Source: Streptomyces sp. MJM8645 (lineage in GTDB: Bacteria > Actinomycetota > Actinomycetes > Streptomycetales > Streptomycetaceae). From it: a DNA stretch of 64,000 nt. The notes under the pieces are model-generated. The model did no database searches. It saw nothing but the letters and a program-made list of their open reading frames with translations, and was not told the DNA's origin. The stretch spans positions 2,612,501 to 2,676,500 of the forward strand of contig NZ_LJJF01000001.1 in the NCBI RefSeq assembly GCF_001625365.1. The letters are read 5' to 3'. Both the position numbers and the translations under genes were made by a program. Below are positions 16,818 through 25,592 of the stretch, one piece after another (position 1 is the stretch's first letter; each line of letters starts with the position of its first letter).

Positions 16818-17118
16818 GGGGTCTCTCCTCGGTCTGGGCCTGCGGCGTTGCAGATTCCGGCGCCATGGTACGTCGGCGGGTCCGGCGCACGAAGGGTGTC
16901 GGGTGGCCGGGCCCTGGACGGCGCGGTCCACTGGTTTGGGGGAACGCGCGCTGCGCTGCGGGGCTGCGCGCGTACCGTGCCAGGGTAGCCGCATGACTGC
17001 CGGTATCGACAGGTGCAGTGCATGTAGGCGATGAAATCCGTACGCGGATTCCAAGATCGCGACGAAATCAGCAGATTCCTCGCTTGCGAACAGGGGAACG
17101 ATCAGGCACAGTGGCGGC
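16818..17118. promoter_or_regulatory. Divergent control region between aldehyde dehydrogenase 2 and the Lrp/AsnC regulator
   Basis: About 300 bases with no gene. The right half carries two related inverted elements (17033-17079), each made of GAAATC and GATTCC arms, suitably placed for Lrp binding. No confident sigma-factor promoter was identified. Confidence 0.45.
17033..17079. promoter_or_regulatory. Pair of GAAATC...GATTCC elements, candidate Lrp operator
   Basis: Element 1 is GAAATC (17033-17038), 8 bases, GATTCC (17047-17052), and includes the symmetric core AATCCG-TACG-CGGATT. Element 2 is GAAATC (17064-17069), 4 bases, GATTCC (17074-17079). Their centres are about 29 bases apart, roughly three helical turns, and 47-77 bases before the regulator start. 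Lrp-type octamers bind such phased sites. Assignment is inferred. Confidence 0.4.
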
Positions 17119-17592
17119 GTGGCCAACCGCGACCGGAACGCGAGCGTTCCCCTCGATGCCGCCTCCAAGGCGATCATCGAGCAGCTCCAGGAGGACGGAC
17201 GCCGCCCGTACGCCGCCATCGGCAAGGCCGTCGGCCTGTCCGAGGCGGCCGTGCGCCAGCGCGTCCAGAAGCTGCTCGACCAGGGCGTGATGCAGATCGT
17301 CGCCGTCACGGACCCGCTCACCGTCGGCTTCACCCGCCAGGCGATGGTCGGCATCCGGGTCGAGGGCGACATCGAGCCCGTCGCCGACGCGCTGGCCGCC
17401 CTCGACGAGGTCGACTACGTCGTCTGCACCGCAGGCTCGTTCGACCTCCTGGCCGAACTGGTCTGCGAGGACGACGAGCACCTGCTCGAACTGATCAACA
17501 AGCGCATCCGCGCGCTTCCCGGCGTGCGGAGCACCGAGAGCTTCGTCTACCTGAAGCTCCGGAAACAGACCTACACCTGGGGCACCCGATGA
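17119..17592 (+). CDS. Lrp/AsnC-family transcriptional regulator
   Basis: A 157-residue regulator. The N-terminal winged helix covers about 13-60 (AIIEQLQEDGRRPYAAIGKAVGLSEAAVRQRVQKLLDQG). A C-terminal RAM domain follows (about 70-150), with the effector-binding region VDYVVCTAGSFDLLAELVCED. The GTG start at 17119 gives the normal family length. Its stop overlaps the ATG of the downstream aminotransferase in an ATGA, so regulator and enzyme are translationally coupled. It probably controls itself, the aminotransferase and the divergent dehydrogenase in response to an amino acid or amine. Confidence 0.9.
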   Translation: MANRDRNASVPLDAASKAIIEQLQEDGRRPYAAIGKAVGLSEAAVRQRVQKLLDQGVMQIVAVTDPLTVGFTRQAMVGIRVEGDIEPVADALAALDEVDYVVCTAGSFDLLAELVCEDDEHLLELINKRIRALPGVRSTESFVYLKLRKQTYTWGTR

Positions 17593-18983
17593 CAGCCGAC
17601 CCGGCGCAGAAGGACCTTTCCAAGACCGCCTACGACCACCTGTGGATGCACTTCACCCGCATGTCGTCGTACGAGAACTCCCCCGTGCCGACGATCGTCA
17701 AGGGCGAAGGCACCTACGTCTGGGACGACAAGGGACGCAAGTACCTCGACGGCCTCGCCGGCCTGTTCGTCGTCCAGGCCGGCCACGGCCGCGAGGAGCT
17801 GGCCGAGGCCGCCGCCAAGCAGGCCAAGGAGCTCGCCTTCTTCCCGGTGTGGAGCTACGCCCACCCGAAGGCCGTCGAGCTGGCCGAGCGCCTGGCCAAC
17901 TACGCCCCGGGCGACCTGAACAAGGTCTTCTTCTCCACCGGTGGCGGCGAGGCCGTCGAGACCGCCTGGAAGCTCGCCAAGCAGTACTTCAAGCTGACCG
18001 GCAAGCCGACCAAGTACAAGGTCATCTCGCGCGCCGTCGCCTACCACGGCACCCCGCAGGGCGCCCTGTCGATCACCGGCCTGCCGGGCCTGAAGGCCCC
18101 GTTCGAGCCGCTGGTGCCGGGCACCCACAAGGCCCCGAACACCAACATCTACCGCGCCCCCGCCTTCCTCGAAGGCCCGGACGGCACGGTCGACCCCGAG
18201 GCCTACGGCCGCTGGTGCGCCGACGAGATCGAGGTGGCCATCCTCAACGAGGGCGCCGAGACCGTCGCCGCCGTCTTCGTCGAGCCGGTGCAGAACGCCG
18301 GTGGCTGCTTCCCGCCGCCGCCCGGGTACTTCCAGCGCCTGCGCGAGATCTGCGACCGCCACGACGTGCTGCTGGTCTCGGACGAGGTCATCTGCGCCTT
18401 CGGCCGTCTGGGCACCATGTTCGGCGCCGACAAGTTCGGCTACCAGCCCGACATGATCACCTGCGCCAAGGGCATGACCTCGGGCTACTCCCCGATCGGC
18501 GCCACGATCATCTCGGACCGCCTCGCCGAGCCGTTCTACAAGGGCGACAACACCTTCCTGCACGGCTACACCTTCGGCGGCCACCCGGTCTCCTCCGCGG
18601 TGGCGCTGGCCAACCTCGACATCTTCGAGCGCGAGGGCCTGAACCAGCACGTCCTCGACAACGAGGCCGCGTTCCTGGGCACCCTGAACAAGCTGCGCGA
18701 CCTGCCGATCGTCGGCGACGTCCGCGGCAACGGGTACTTCTACGGCATCGAGCTCGTGAAGGACAAGGTCACCAAGGAGTCGTTCAACGACGACGAGGTC
18801 GAGCGCGTCCTCTACGGCTTCCTGTCGAAGGCCCTCTTCGACAACGGCCTGTACTGCCGCGCCGACGACCGTGGCGACCCGGTCATCCAGCTGGCCCCGC
18901 CGCTGATCTCCAACCAGTCGACCTTCGACGAGATCGAGCAGATCCTGCGGACCAGCCTCACCGACGCGTGGGCGAAGATCTGA
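17589..18983 (+). CDS. Class III aminotransferase, probable putrescine/diamine-pyruvate type
   Basis: A 464-residue PLP enzyme of the SpuC-like branch, which includes putrescine-pyruvate and other diamine transaminases. It shows YVWDDKGRKYLDGLAGLFVVQAGH at the N-terminus, FFSTGGGEAVETAWKLAKQYF for PLP phosphate, LLVSDEVICAFGRLG with the Asp that pairs the pyridine nitrogen, and the PLP Lys in MITCAKGMTSGYSP. It would convert putrescine to 4-aminobutanal, feeding the divergent dehydrogenase. The start overlaps the regulator stop by four bases. Codon usage is strongly biased (long runs of C-ending codons), suggesting good expression. A strong terminator follows. Confidence 0.85.
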   Translation: MTADPAQKDLSKTAYDHLWMHFTRMSSYENSPVPTIVKGEGTYVWDDKGRKYLDGLAGLFVVQAGHGREELAEAAAKQAKELAFFPVWSYAHPKAVELAERLANYAPGDLNKVFFSTGGGEAVETAWKLAKQYFKLTGKPTKYKVISRAVAYHGTPQGALSITGLPGLKAPFEPLVPGTHKAPNTNIYRAPAFLEGPDGTVDPEAYGRWCADEIEVAILNEGAETVAAVFVEPVQNAGGCFPPPPGYFQRLREICDRHDVLLVSDEVICAFGRLGTMFGADKFGYQPDMITCAKGMTSGYSPIGATIISDRLAEPFYKGDNTFLHGYTFGGHPVSSAVALANLDIFEREGLNQHVLDNEAAFLGTLNKLRDLPIVGDVRGNGYFYGIELVKDKVTKESFNDDEVERVLYGFLSKALFDNGLYCRADDRGDPVIQLAPPLISNQSTFDEIEQILRTSLTDAWAKI

Positions 18984-19010
18984 CCCCCTGATCCTCCTTC
19001 CCCACCCTCC

Positions 19011-19055
19011 GCCGAAGGGCGGTCCCACTCCCCCGGGACCGCCCTTCGGCATTTT
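19011..19055 (+). terminator. Strong intrinsic terminator after the aminotransferase
   Basis: A perfect 16-bp stem (19011-19026 with 19035-19050, outer GCCGAAGGGC) encloses an 8-base loop. It is followed at once by ATTTTTC. It lies 28 bases past the stop codon. This is one of the best rho-independent terminators in the window. Confidence 0.92.
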
Positions 19056-19195
19056 TCCGGCGCTGCCGGCCGATCAAACATGCCTGATTGCGGGTGATTT
19101 GCCCGCGATGGACCAGAGCGCCGCAACCGCACCAGGCCCCAGTCGTTCTAATCTGACGACTGTCATATCCCTGCGGCCACCCAGGATGGAACCTC

Positions 19196-19951
19196 ATGTC
19201 AGCGGCACCGCCTGACAACGACGTGCTGTGGGCCCGGGGGATCGTCAAGTCCCATCACGGCACCCCCGCCCTGCGGGGCATCTCGATCGGCGTCCGCGAG
19301 GGCGAAGTGCTCGCCGTCACCGGCCCGCGCGGCTCCGGCAAGAGCACCCTCCTCGGCTGCCTCTCCGCCCTCCTCCCCGTCGACGAGGGCGAGGTCTGGT
19401 TCAACAGCGCGCCCGTCCACACCCTCGGCCGGGCCGGGCGCGAACGGCTGCGCCGCGACCGCTTCGGCTTCGTCGGCTCCGAACCCCACCTGGTGCCCGA
19501 ACTGACCGCCCGGGAGAACGTCGCCCTGCCGCTGCTGCTCGCCGGCGCCGGCAACAAGGCCGCCTACACCGCCGCCGACGAATGGCTGGAACGCCTCGAC
19601 GTCGGCGAGGTCGCCCGGCAGCGCCCCGACCGGCTGCTCCAGAGCCAGCGCCAGCGGATCGCCGTCGCCCGCGCCCTCGCCCCGCTGCCGCCCGTCGTCT
19701 TCGCCGACGACCCCACCGCCCCGCTCCACCGCGAGGCCGCCGACCAGGTCCTGCGGATACTGACCAGCGCGGCCCGGTCGCACCAGCTCACCCTCGTCCT
19801 GGCCACTCACGACCCCGAGCTCGTCCGGTTCGCGGACCGCGCCGTCGCCCTCGTCGACGGACGGCTCACCGCCCCCGCCGCCCCCGTCCCGCGCGGGCAC
19901 GCCGTCCCGGGGGCGGCCGGCGCGTCCGCCGTCTCGGGCACCCGCCGCTGA
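19196..19951 (+). CDS. ABC transporter ATP-binding protein with degenerate catalytic motifs
   Basis: A 251-residue protein of the MacB/LolD-like ATPase group that partners FtsX-type permeases. Walker A is intact (GPRGSGKST, 43-51), the switch His is present (ATHD, H205), and PELTARENVALPLLL matches the family. Three catalytic or coupling motifs are altered. The Q-loop Gln is replaced (GFVGSEPHL), the LSGGQ signature reads LLQSQR (147-152), and Walker B ends FADDP, with Asp in place of the catalytic Glu. It may bind ATP but hydrolyse it slowly or only with a partner. The permease gene follows 27 bases downstream. Confidence 0.82.
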   Translation: MSAAPPDNDVLWARGIVKSHHGTPALRGISIGVREGEVLAVTGPRGSGKSTLLGCLSALLPVDEGEVWFNSAPVHTLGRAGRERLRRDRFGFVGSEPHLVPELTARENVALPLLLAGAGNKAAYTAADEWLERLDVGEVARQRPDRLLQSQRQRIAVARALAPLPPVVFADDPTAPLHREAADQVLRILTSAARSHQLTLVLATHDPELVRFADRAVALVDGRLTAPAAPVPRGHAVPGAAGASAVSGTRR

Positions 19952-19978
19952 CGACGCCGAGCCGCTGAAAGAGTCGAC

Positions 19979-21136
19979 GTGTTCTATCTCCGTCTGGCCC
20001 GGGGCTACCGGGTGCCCGACCTCGGCCGCTGGCTGCTCACCGTGCTGGCCGCCGCCGTGGTCTCCGCCTTCCTGCTGCGCTCCCTCGGCCGGGCGATGAG
20101 CGACCCGCTCGGCGGCGAGGACGCGCTGGTGCGACTGCTCTGGTGCCTGCCCCCGCTCGCCGCCGTCGCCTGGTTCGCGGCCGTCGCCGCCCGCGCCGTA
20201 CCCGCCCAGCGGCCCGAACGGATCACCGGCCTGCGCGCCGCCGGAGCCGGCTCCGGCCGGATCCGCACCCTGATCGCCGGTGAGGTCGTGCTCGCCTGCA
20301 CCCTCGGCAGCGTGCTCACCCTGCTGGTCTTCCTGGTCCTGCGCAACGACATCGCCGGGCCCGCGCTCGCCCCCGACCTCGGCATGGGCGTACCGCTGCC
20401 GGCCGTCGCGCCGGTCGCCCTGCTCGCCCTGGTCCCGCTCACCGCCGGGATCGCCGCCGCCTGCGCCGTCCCGCCCACCGAGTACCTGCCCGGCGGCCGC
20501 ACCCGCACCCGCGGCGGCACCGGCTTCGGCGCCCTGCGGGTCGCCCTGCCCGTCGGGCTCGCCGTGATCGGCCTCGCCCTCGAACTCATCGCCCTGCGGC
20601 CCGGCGCCGCCGCCGACGGCCGGCCGATCCACCTGCCCGCCGGGCTCGGCAGCACCAGCACCGCCGCACTCGGCGGCTGGGCCGCCAGCGCGGTCGGACT
20701 CGCCCTGCTCACCGGCCCGTTGCTGTCCTGGACCGGGCGGCTGCTCGCGCTCGGCCGGCCCACCCCGCTGCGGCTGCTGGCCGGCCGCGGACTCACCGCC
20801 CAGGCCCGCCGCCTCGGCCCGCCGCTGGCCGTGCTCACCCTCGCCCTCGCGCTGGTGCTCACCACCATCCGCTACTGGATCGGCACGCCCGACAGCGCCG
20901 ACGCGCTGCCCGCCGTCGAGGCCTGCCTGGTGCTCGGCTGCGCGGCCGCCGCCGTGGTCACCCGGCTGGCCGAGGTCCGCACCGACCGCCGGGACGTCAC
21001 CGACGTGCTGCTGCGCCTCGGCACCTCGCCCCGGCTGCTGTTCGGCGCGGTCGCGCTGCGCACCCTGGCGGTGGGCACCACGCTGCTGGTGACCGGCGGG
21101 GCGACCGCCGCTCTGGCGGCCGCCGGCCTGCGCTGA
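19979..21136 (+). CDS. FtsX-like ABC transporter permease, polytopic membrane protein
   Basis: A 385-residue membrane protein with about eight hydrophobic segments, including WLLTVLAAAVVSAFLL, VVLACTLGSVLTLLVFLVL and APVALLALVPLTAGIAAAC. The ERITGLRAAGAGSGRIRTLIAGEVVLA stretch resembles the cytoplasmic helix of FtsX/MacB permeases. No large extracellular MacB domain is visible. It pairs with the preceding degenerate ATPase. The substrate is unknown. The GTG start at 19979 has only a weak AAAGAG upstream and may be fed by readthrough from the ATPase gene. Its stop codon lies in the first unit of a repeat array. Confidence 0.7.
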   Translation: MFYLRLARGYRVPDLGRWLLTVLAAAVVSAFLLRSLGRAMSDPLGGEDALVRLLWCLPPLAAVAWFAAVAARAVPAQRPERITGLRAAGAGSGRIRTLIAGEVVLACTLGSVLTLLVFLVLRNDIAGPALAPDLGMGVPLPAVAPVALLALVPLTAGIAAACAVPPTEYLPGGRTRTRGGTGFGALRVALPVGLAVIGLALELIALRPGAAADGRPIHLPAGLGSTSTAALGGWAASAVGLALLTGPLLSWTGRLLALGRPTPLRLLAGRGLTAQARRLGPPLAVLTLALALVLTTIRYWIGTPDSADALPAVEACLVLGCAAAAVVTRLAEVRTDRRDVTDVLLRLGTSPRLLFGAVALRTLAVGTTLLVTGGATAALAAAGLR

Positions 21137-21199
21137 CCTTGCGGCTTGCGCTGACCTGCGGCTGTCGCTGACCTGCCGGTTTGCGTTGGCCCGCCGGCT
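21129..21199. repeat. 17-19-bp tandem repeats containing the permease stop codon
   Basis: Units at 21129-21146, 21147-21163, 21164-21180 and a decayed 21181-21199 share the core CGCTGACCTGCGGCT. The first unit contains the TGA stop of the permease (21134-21136). The last unit touches the stop codon of the convergent rlmN gene. The array fills the whole 62-base gap. Confidence 0.85.
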
Positions 21200-22299
21200 C
21201 AGCCCGCCGCGGCGAGCTGACCGCAGGCGCCGTCGATCTCCTGGCCCCGGGTGTCGCGGACGGTCGTCGGCACCCCGTGCGACTGGAGCCGGCGGACGAA
21301 CTCGCGCTCGTCCTCGGGCCGGGAGGCGGTCCACTTGGAGCCCGGCGTCGGGTTCAGCGGGATCAGGTTGACGTGCACCCGGTGGTTCTTGATCAGCCGG
21401 CCGAGCAGGTCCGCCCGCCATGCCTGGTCGTTGATGTCCTTGATCAGCGCGTACTCGATGGAGATCCGCCGGCCGGACTTCTCCGCGTAGTTCCACGCGG
21501 CGTCCAGCACCTCGGCGACCTTCCAGCGGGTGTTCACCGGCACCAGCTCGTCGCGCAGCTCGTCGTCCGGGGCGTGCAGCGACAGCGCCAGGCGGCAGCT
21601 GAGGCCCTCGTCGGCCAGCCGGTTCATCGCCGGGACCAGGCCGACGGTCGACACCGTGACACCGCGCTGGGACAGGCCGAAACCGTCCGGCGCCGGGTCG
21701 GTCAGCCGGCGGATCGCGGCCAGCACCCGGTTGTAGTTGGCCAGCGGCTCGCCCATGCCCATGAAGACCACGTTCGACAGCCGCGCCTCGCCGCCCGGGA
21801 TCTCGCCGGCCTTGAGCGCGCGCATCCCGGCGGCGATCTGCTCGACGATCTCGGCGGTGGACAGGTTGCGGGTCAGCCCGGCCTGGCCGGTCGCGCAGAA
21901 GGGGCAGTTCATGCCGCAGCCCGCCTGCGAGCTGATGCACATGGTGACCCGGTCCGGGTAGCGCATCAGCACCGACTCGACGAGCGTGCCGTCGAAGAGC
22001 TTCCAGAGCGTCTTGCGGGTGGTGTCGTCGTCGCAGGACACGTGCCGCACGACCGACATCAGCTCCGGCAGCAGGCTCCCGGTGAGCTTCTCCCGGCTGG
22101 CGGCGGGGATGTCCGTCCAGCCCTCCGGGTCGTTCGACATCCGGCCGAAGTAGTGGTTGGAGAGCTGCTTGGCGCGGAACGGCTGCTCGCCCAGCTCGGC
22201 GACGGCCTCCTTGCGCTCGGCGGGGCTCAGGTCGGCGAGGTGTCGCGGGGGCTTGGCGCCGCGCGGCGCGACAAAGGTGAGTTCTCCGGGCTTAGGCAT
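21199..22299 (-). CDS. rlmN: Dual-specificity RNA methyltransferase RlmN
   Basis: A 366-residue radical SAM enzyme that methylates C2 of A2503 in 23S rRNA and A37 in some tRNAs. The CxxxCxxC cluster motif is C128, C132, C135 ([11 protein letters not shown]). The conserved catalytic Cys near the C-terminus is in DGACGQ (C359). GMGEPLANY and [10 protein letters not shown] are diagnostic. Length is normal. It converges on the ABC permease gene and lies downstream of cdsA, separated from it by a hairpin. Confidence 0.95.
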   Translation of the reverse strand: MPKPGELTFVAPRGAKPPRHLADLSPAERKEAVAELGEQPFRAKQLSNHYFGRMSNDPEGWTDIPAASREKLTGSLLPELMSVVRHVSCDDDTTRKTLWKLFDGTLVESVLMRYPDRVTMCISSQAGCGMNCPFCATGQAGLTRNLSTAEIVEQIAAGMRALKAGEIPGGEARLSNVVFMGMGEPLANYNRVLAAIRRLTDPAPDGFGLSQRGVTVSTVGLVPAMNRLADEGLSCRLALSLHAPDDELRDELVPVNTRWKVAEVLDAAWNYAEKSGRRISIEYALIKDINDQAWRADLLGRLIKNHRVHVNLIPLNPTPGSKWTASRPEDEREFVRRLQSHGVPTTVRDTRGQEIDGACGQLAAAG

Positions 22300-22345
22300 G
22301 GTTCATCCAGTGTCGCAGACGCCGGGAGCAGGCCAGGACGTGCGA

Positions 22346-22375
22346 GGGCCCCGGACGCGCAGGCGTCCGGGGCCC
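22346..22375 (-). terminator. Hairpin between cdsA and rlmN
   Basis: A 13-bp perfect stem (GGGCCCCGGACGC at 22346-22358, partner 22363-22375) with a GCAG loop. It lies 58 bases past the cdsA stop and upstream of rlmN on the minus strand. No T tract. Confidence 0.65.
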
Positions 22376-22432
22376 TTCCACCACTCGCGGCCGGAGGACA
22401 GGTTCTGAGGCGTCCTACGGCCGGACAAGGCC

Positions 22433-23911
22433 CTAACTGCCGACGAAGGCCGCCAGCAGCAGCCAGACCACCGGGGCGGTCGGCAGGAGCGAGTCCAGCC
22501 GGTCCATGATGCCGCCGTGGCCGGGCAGCAGCGTGCCCATGTCCTTGATGCCGAGGTCTCGCTTGATCATCGACTCGCCCAGGTCGCCCAGGGTCGCGGT
22601 GACCGCCGCGCAGCCGCCCAGGATCAGGCCCTGCCACCAGCTGCCGCCGTCGATGATCAGCTCCATCAGCACGGCGCCCGCCAGCATCGACAGGCCGATG
22701 CCGCCGGCCAGGCCCTCACGGGTCTTGCCGGGGCTGATCGTCGGGGCGAGCTTGGTCTTGCCGAACTTGTAGCCCACGGCGTAGGCGCCCGTGTCGCTGC
22801 AGATCGTGACGATCAGGAACAGCACGATCCGCTGGGGGCCGTCGTCGGCCGCCAGCATCAACGCCACGAAGGTGGCCAGGAACGGCACGTAGAAGGCGGT
22901 GAACACCCCGGCCGTTATGTCCCGCAGGTAGTCCTCCGGCGGCTCGGCCATCCGCCAGACCATCACCGCCAGCCCGGTCAGCGCGAGCGAGGCCGCGGCC
23001 CACTGCACCCCGGCCCAGTAGCCGGTGGCGATCATGGCGATGCCGCCTGCGACCAGCGGCACCAGCGGCGCCTTGATCTGCTTGCGCTCGGCGAGCCGGC
23101 TGGTCAGCTCCCAGATACCGACCGACACCGCGGCCATCACGACGAACAGGAACAGCGCCTTCACCACGAACAGCGAGGCGATGATCACCACACCGAGACC
23201 GACCCCCACGCCTATCGCGGCCTGGAGGTTACGGCCACCGCGCTGCTTGCGCGGCTGCGGCTGCGGGGCGGACTGGGCGGCCACGGGTGTCTCCTGCCCT
23301 GGATGGGACGACGGCACGAAGTGGGGCTGCCCGGCCGCCGGGTAGGTCGACGGCGGCGCGGGAGGCACCGGGGCCCCGGGGCGCGGCGGGGCGCCGCGGC
23401 CGGGGGTGGCGTCATCGGTTATCGCGCGCAGCACGACCGTCTCCGTCACACCCGGCACCGCCGCCTCGGACCGGTCGTCCCGGAACAGCGGGCCACTCAG
23501 CCGACCGGCCTCCCGGGACTGACCGGCGGCGGGGTCACCCGGCCGGCCGGAGCCCGCCGGCGGGCCCTGGTCCGGCACGCCGGGGAACGGGCCGGGGCCC
23601 GCCGGTACGGGAGGCATGACCTGAGTCTCCTCCGCGTCGCCGCCCCAGTACACCGGAGGCTGCTGCGAGTGATCCGAACGGTGGCCGGGGCCACCCGGCA
23701 CGCCGCCCGGCGCACCCGGGTGGGCCGCCCAGCCGCCCGGGTGACCGGGGTAGCCCTGGGCCTGCGGCGGCGCCGGGTACTCGCCGTACCCCGGCGCCGG
23801 GTGCGCCTGCTGCAGAGGAGCCTGCGGCCGGGGCTGCGGCGCCGGGCGGTAGGGCTGGAACTGCTGGTCGGACGGGCCCCAGTAGCCAGGGGCGTCAGGG
23901 GCGTCGTTCAT
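22433..23911 (-). CDS. cdsA: Phosphatidate cytidylyltransferase with a long Pro/Gly-rich N-terminal extension
   Basis: A 492-residue enzyme that makes CDP-diacylglycerol from CTP and phosphatidate for phospholipid synthesis. The catalytic membrane domain starts at about residue 230 and has about eight spans. The CTP-transferase signature runs GDLGESMIKRDLGIKD followed by PGHGGIMDRLDSLL. Residues 1-225 are a low-complexity cytoplasmic region rich in Pro, Gly, Gln and Tyr (PQAPLQQAHPAPGYGEYP); such extensions are frequent in streptomycete CdsA. Its ATG overlaps the frr stop by one base (TGATG), so the genes are coupled. Confidence 0.93.
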   Translation of the reverse strand: MNDAPDAPGYWGPSDQQFQPYRPAPQPRPQAPLQQAHPAPGYGEYPAPPQAQGYPGHPGGWAAHPGAPGGVPGGPGHRSDHSQQPPVYWGGDAEETQVMPPVPAGPGPFPGVPDQGPPAGSGRPGDPAAGQSREAGRLSGPLFRDDRSEAAVPGVTETVVLRAITDDATPGRGAPPRPGAPVPPAPPSTYPAAGQPHFVPSSHPGQETPVAAQSAPQPQPRKQRGGRNLQAAIGVGVGLGVVIIASLFVVKALFLFVVMAAVSVGIWELTSRLAERKQIKAPLVPLVAGGIAMIATGYWAGVQWAAASLALTGLAVMVWRMAEPPEDYLRDITAGVFTAFYVPFLATFVALMLAADDGPQRIVLFLIVTICSDTGAYAVGYKFGKTKLAPTISPGKTREGLAGGIGLSMLAGAVLMELIIDGGSWWQGLILGGCAAVTATLGDLGESMIKRDLGIKDMGTLLPGHGGIMDRLDSLLPTAPVVWLLLAAFVGS

Positions 23912-24468
23912 CAGACTTCGAGCAGCTCGGCTTCCTTGTGCTTCAGCAGCTCGTCGACGGCGGCCACGTACTTGGCCGTGGTGTCGTCGAGCTCCTTCTC
24001 GGCGCGGCGGCCGTCGTCCTCGCCGACCTCGCCGTCCTTGACCAGCTTGTCGATGGCGTCCTTGGCCTTGCGGCGCACCGCGCGGATCGAGACCTTCGCG
24101 TCCTCGCCCTTGCCCCGGGCCACCTTGATGAACTCCCGGCGGCGCTCCTCGGTCAGCTCGGGCAGCACCACCCGGATGAGGGAGCCGTCGTTGGACGGGT
24201 TGACGCCCAGGTCGGAGTCGCGGATCGCCTGCTCGATCGCCTTCAGCGCGGTCTTGTCGAACGGCGAGACGACCGCCATCCGGGGCTCCGGCACCGAGAA
24301 CGAGGCCAGCTGGTTGATCGGCGTCACGGTGCCGTAGTACTCGGCGACGATCTTGGCGAACATCGCCGGGTGGGCACGGCCGGTGCGGATGGCGGCGAAG
24401 TCGTCCTTGGCGACGGCGACGGCCTTCTCCATCTTCTCCTCGGCTTCGAGGAGGGTCTCTTCGATCAC
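23911..24468 (-). CDS. frr: Ribosome recycling factor
   Basis: A 185-residue protein that, with EF-G, splits post-termination ribosomes. The two-domain family pattern is complete: an N-terminal helix ([14 protein letters not shown]), [13 protein letters not shown], the hinge region [27 protein letters not shown] and a C-terminal helical bundle ([30 protein letters not shown]). Length matches the family exactly. It follows pyrH by 98 bases and is coupled to cdsA. Confidence 0.97.
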   Translation of the reverse strand: MIEETLLEAEEKMEKAVAVAKDDFAAIRTGRAHPAMFAKIVAEYYGTVTPINQLASFSVPEPRMAVVSPFDKTALKAIEQAIRDSDLGVNPSNDGSLIRVVLPELTEERRREFIKVARGKGEDAKVSIRAVRRKAKDAIDKLVKDGEVGEDDGRRAEKELDDTTAKYVAAVDELLKHKEAELLEV

Positions 24469-24566
24469 TGTGATCTCCCTGTCCGGTTCATCTGCGATTG
24501 TCCCGACCGGTGTCGGCGTCGAGGCCGGTCACGGCGACGGCGCCGTCCCGTACGGCTGATTGCTGC

Positions 24567-25331
24567 TCAGGCCCGGACAGAATCCTGGCTGATGAGTGTG
24601 CCGATCTTCTCACTCTTCACCGCGCGCGCGATATTGCCCTCCGCCAGCAGCTCGAAGACCAGCATCGGGAGGTTGTTGTCCTTGCACAGCGTGATCGCGG
24701 TGAGGTCGGCGACCTTGAGGTCGCGCGTGATGACCTCGGAGTACTCCAGCGCGTCGAACTTCACCGCGTCCGGGTTGGTCCGGGGGTCCGAGTCGTAGAC
24801 ACCGTCCACGCCGTTCTTGCCCATCAGCAGGACGTCGGCGTGGATCTCCAGGGCCCGCTGGACGGCGGTGGTGTCGGTCGAGAAGTACGGCATGCCCATA
24901 CCGGCGCCGAAGATCACCACACGGCCCTTCTCCAGGTGCCGGACGGCCCGCAGCGGCAGGTACGGTTCGGCGACCTGGCCCATGGTGATCGCGGTCTGGA
25001 CCCGGGTCTCGATGCCTTCCTTGACCAGGAAGTCCTGCAGCGCCAGGCAGTTCATCACGGTGCCGAGCATGCCCATGTAGTCGGAGCGCGCCCGGTCCAT
25101 GCCGCGGACCTGCAGCTCGGCGCCCCGGAAGAAGTTGCCGCCGCCGATGACCACCGCGACCTCGGTACCGGCACGGACGACGGTGGCGATCTCCCGGGCG
25201 ATCGCGTGCACGACGTCCGGGTCGACGCCGAGTCCGCCACCACCGGCAAAGGCTTCACCGGACAGCTTGAGCAGCACCCGGCGGCGCGAGCCGGCCTTGG
25301 GGTCCTGCGCGGTCTCCTGCGTCTCCTGCAT
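24567..25331 (-). CDS. pyrH: UMP kinase
   Basis: A 254-residue amino-acid-kinase-fold enzyme that phosphorylates UMP to UDP. It shows the N-terminal [20 protein letters not shown], the glycine-rich [14 protein letters not shown] and the [16 protein letters not shown] segment. An ATP-binding [26 protein letters not shown] region completes the pattern. The first 12 residues ([10 protein letters not shown]) extend beyond typical bacterial PyrH and are probably disordered. The gene sits between tsf and frr, as in other streptomycetes. Confidence 0.96.
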   Translation of the reverse strand: MQETQETAQDPKAGSRRRVLLKLSGEAFAGGGGLGVDPDVVHAIAREIATVVRAGTEVAVVIGGGNFFRGAELQVRGMDRARSDYMGMLGTVMNCLALQDFLVKEGIETRVQTAITMGQVAEPYLPLRAVRHLEKGRVVIFGAGMGMPYFSTDTTAVQRALEIHADVLLMGKNGVDGVYDSDPRTNPDAVKFDALEYSEVITRDLKVADLTAITLCKDNNLPMLVFELLAEGNIARAVKSEKIGTLISQDSVRA

Positions 25332-25522
25332 GGACTTCTCCTTTTTGCACCTACTGGCTCACAGGCGCGGGTGTGCGGATGCCCGGCCTGCGCGTACGCG
25401 AGAGGAGGCCACTGCCGCGGGAACCGGTTCGGTGTCCTGCACGGCAATGGCCTCCTCGTCGTTCATGGTGCCGACGCGGCCCGCCCGTGGACGGTTGGCA
25501 CTGGGTGAGCCCGTTCGGCGTT

Positions 25523-25546
25523 CCGCCCGCCCTGGTCAACGGGCGG
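25523..25546 (-). terminator. GC-rich hairpin after tsf
   Basis: The arms CCGCCCG (25523-25529) and CGGGCGG (25540-25546) enclose a 10-base loop, 47 bases beyond the tsf stop and about 190 bases before pyrH. It is a modest 7-bp stem with GC-only pairs. It could end the rpsB-tsf transcript. Confidence 0.45.
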
Positions 25547-25592
25547 GGGCGGTTCCCAGCGTAAGGGTGCCGGGGACCAGGTGGAACGTGGC

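Noticed and set aside
24470..24566. Separate gene in the pyrH-frr gap
   Set aside because: Only 98 bases, with no start and ribosome-binding site; treated as spacer.
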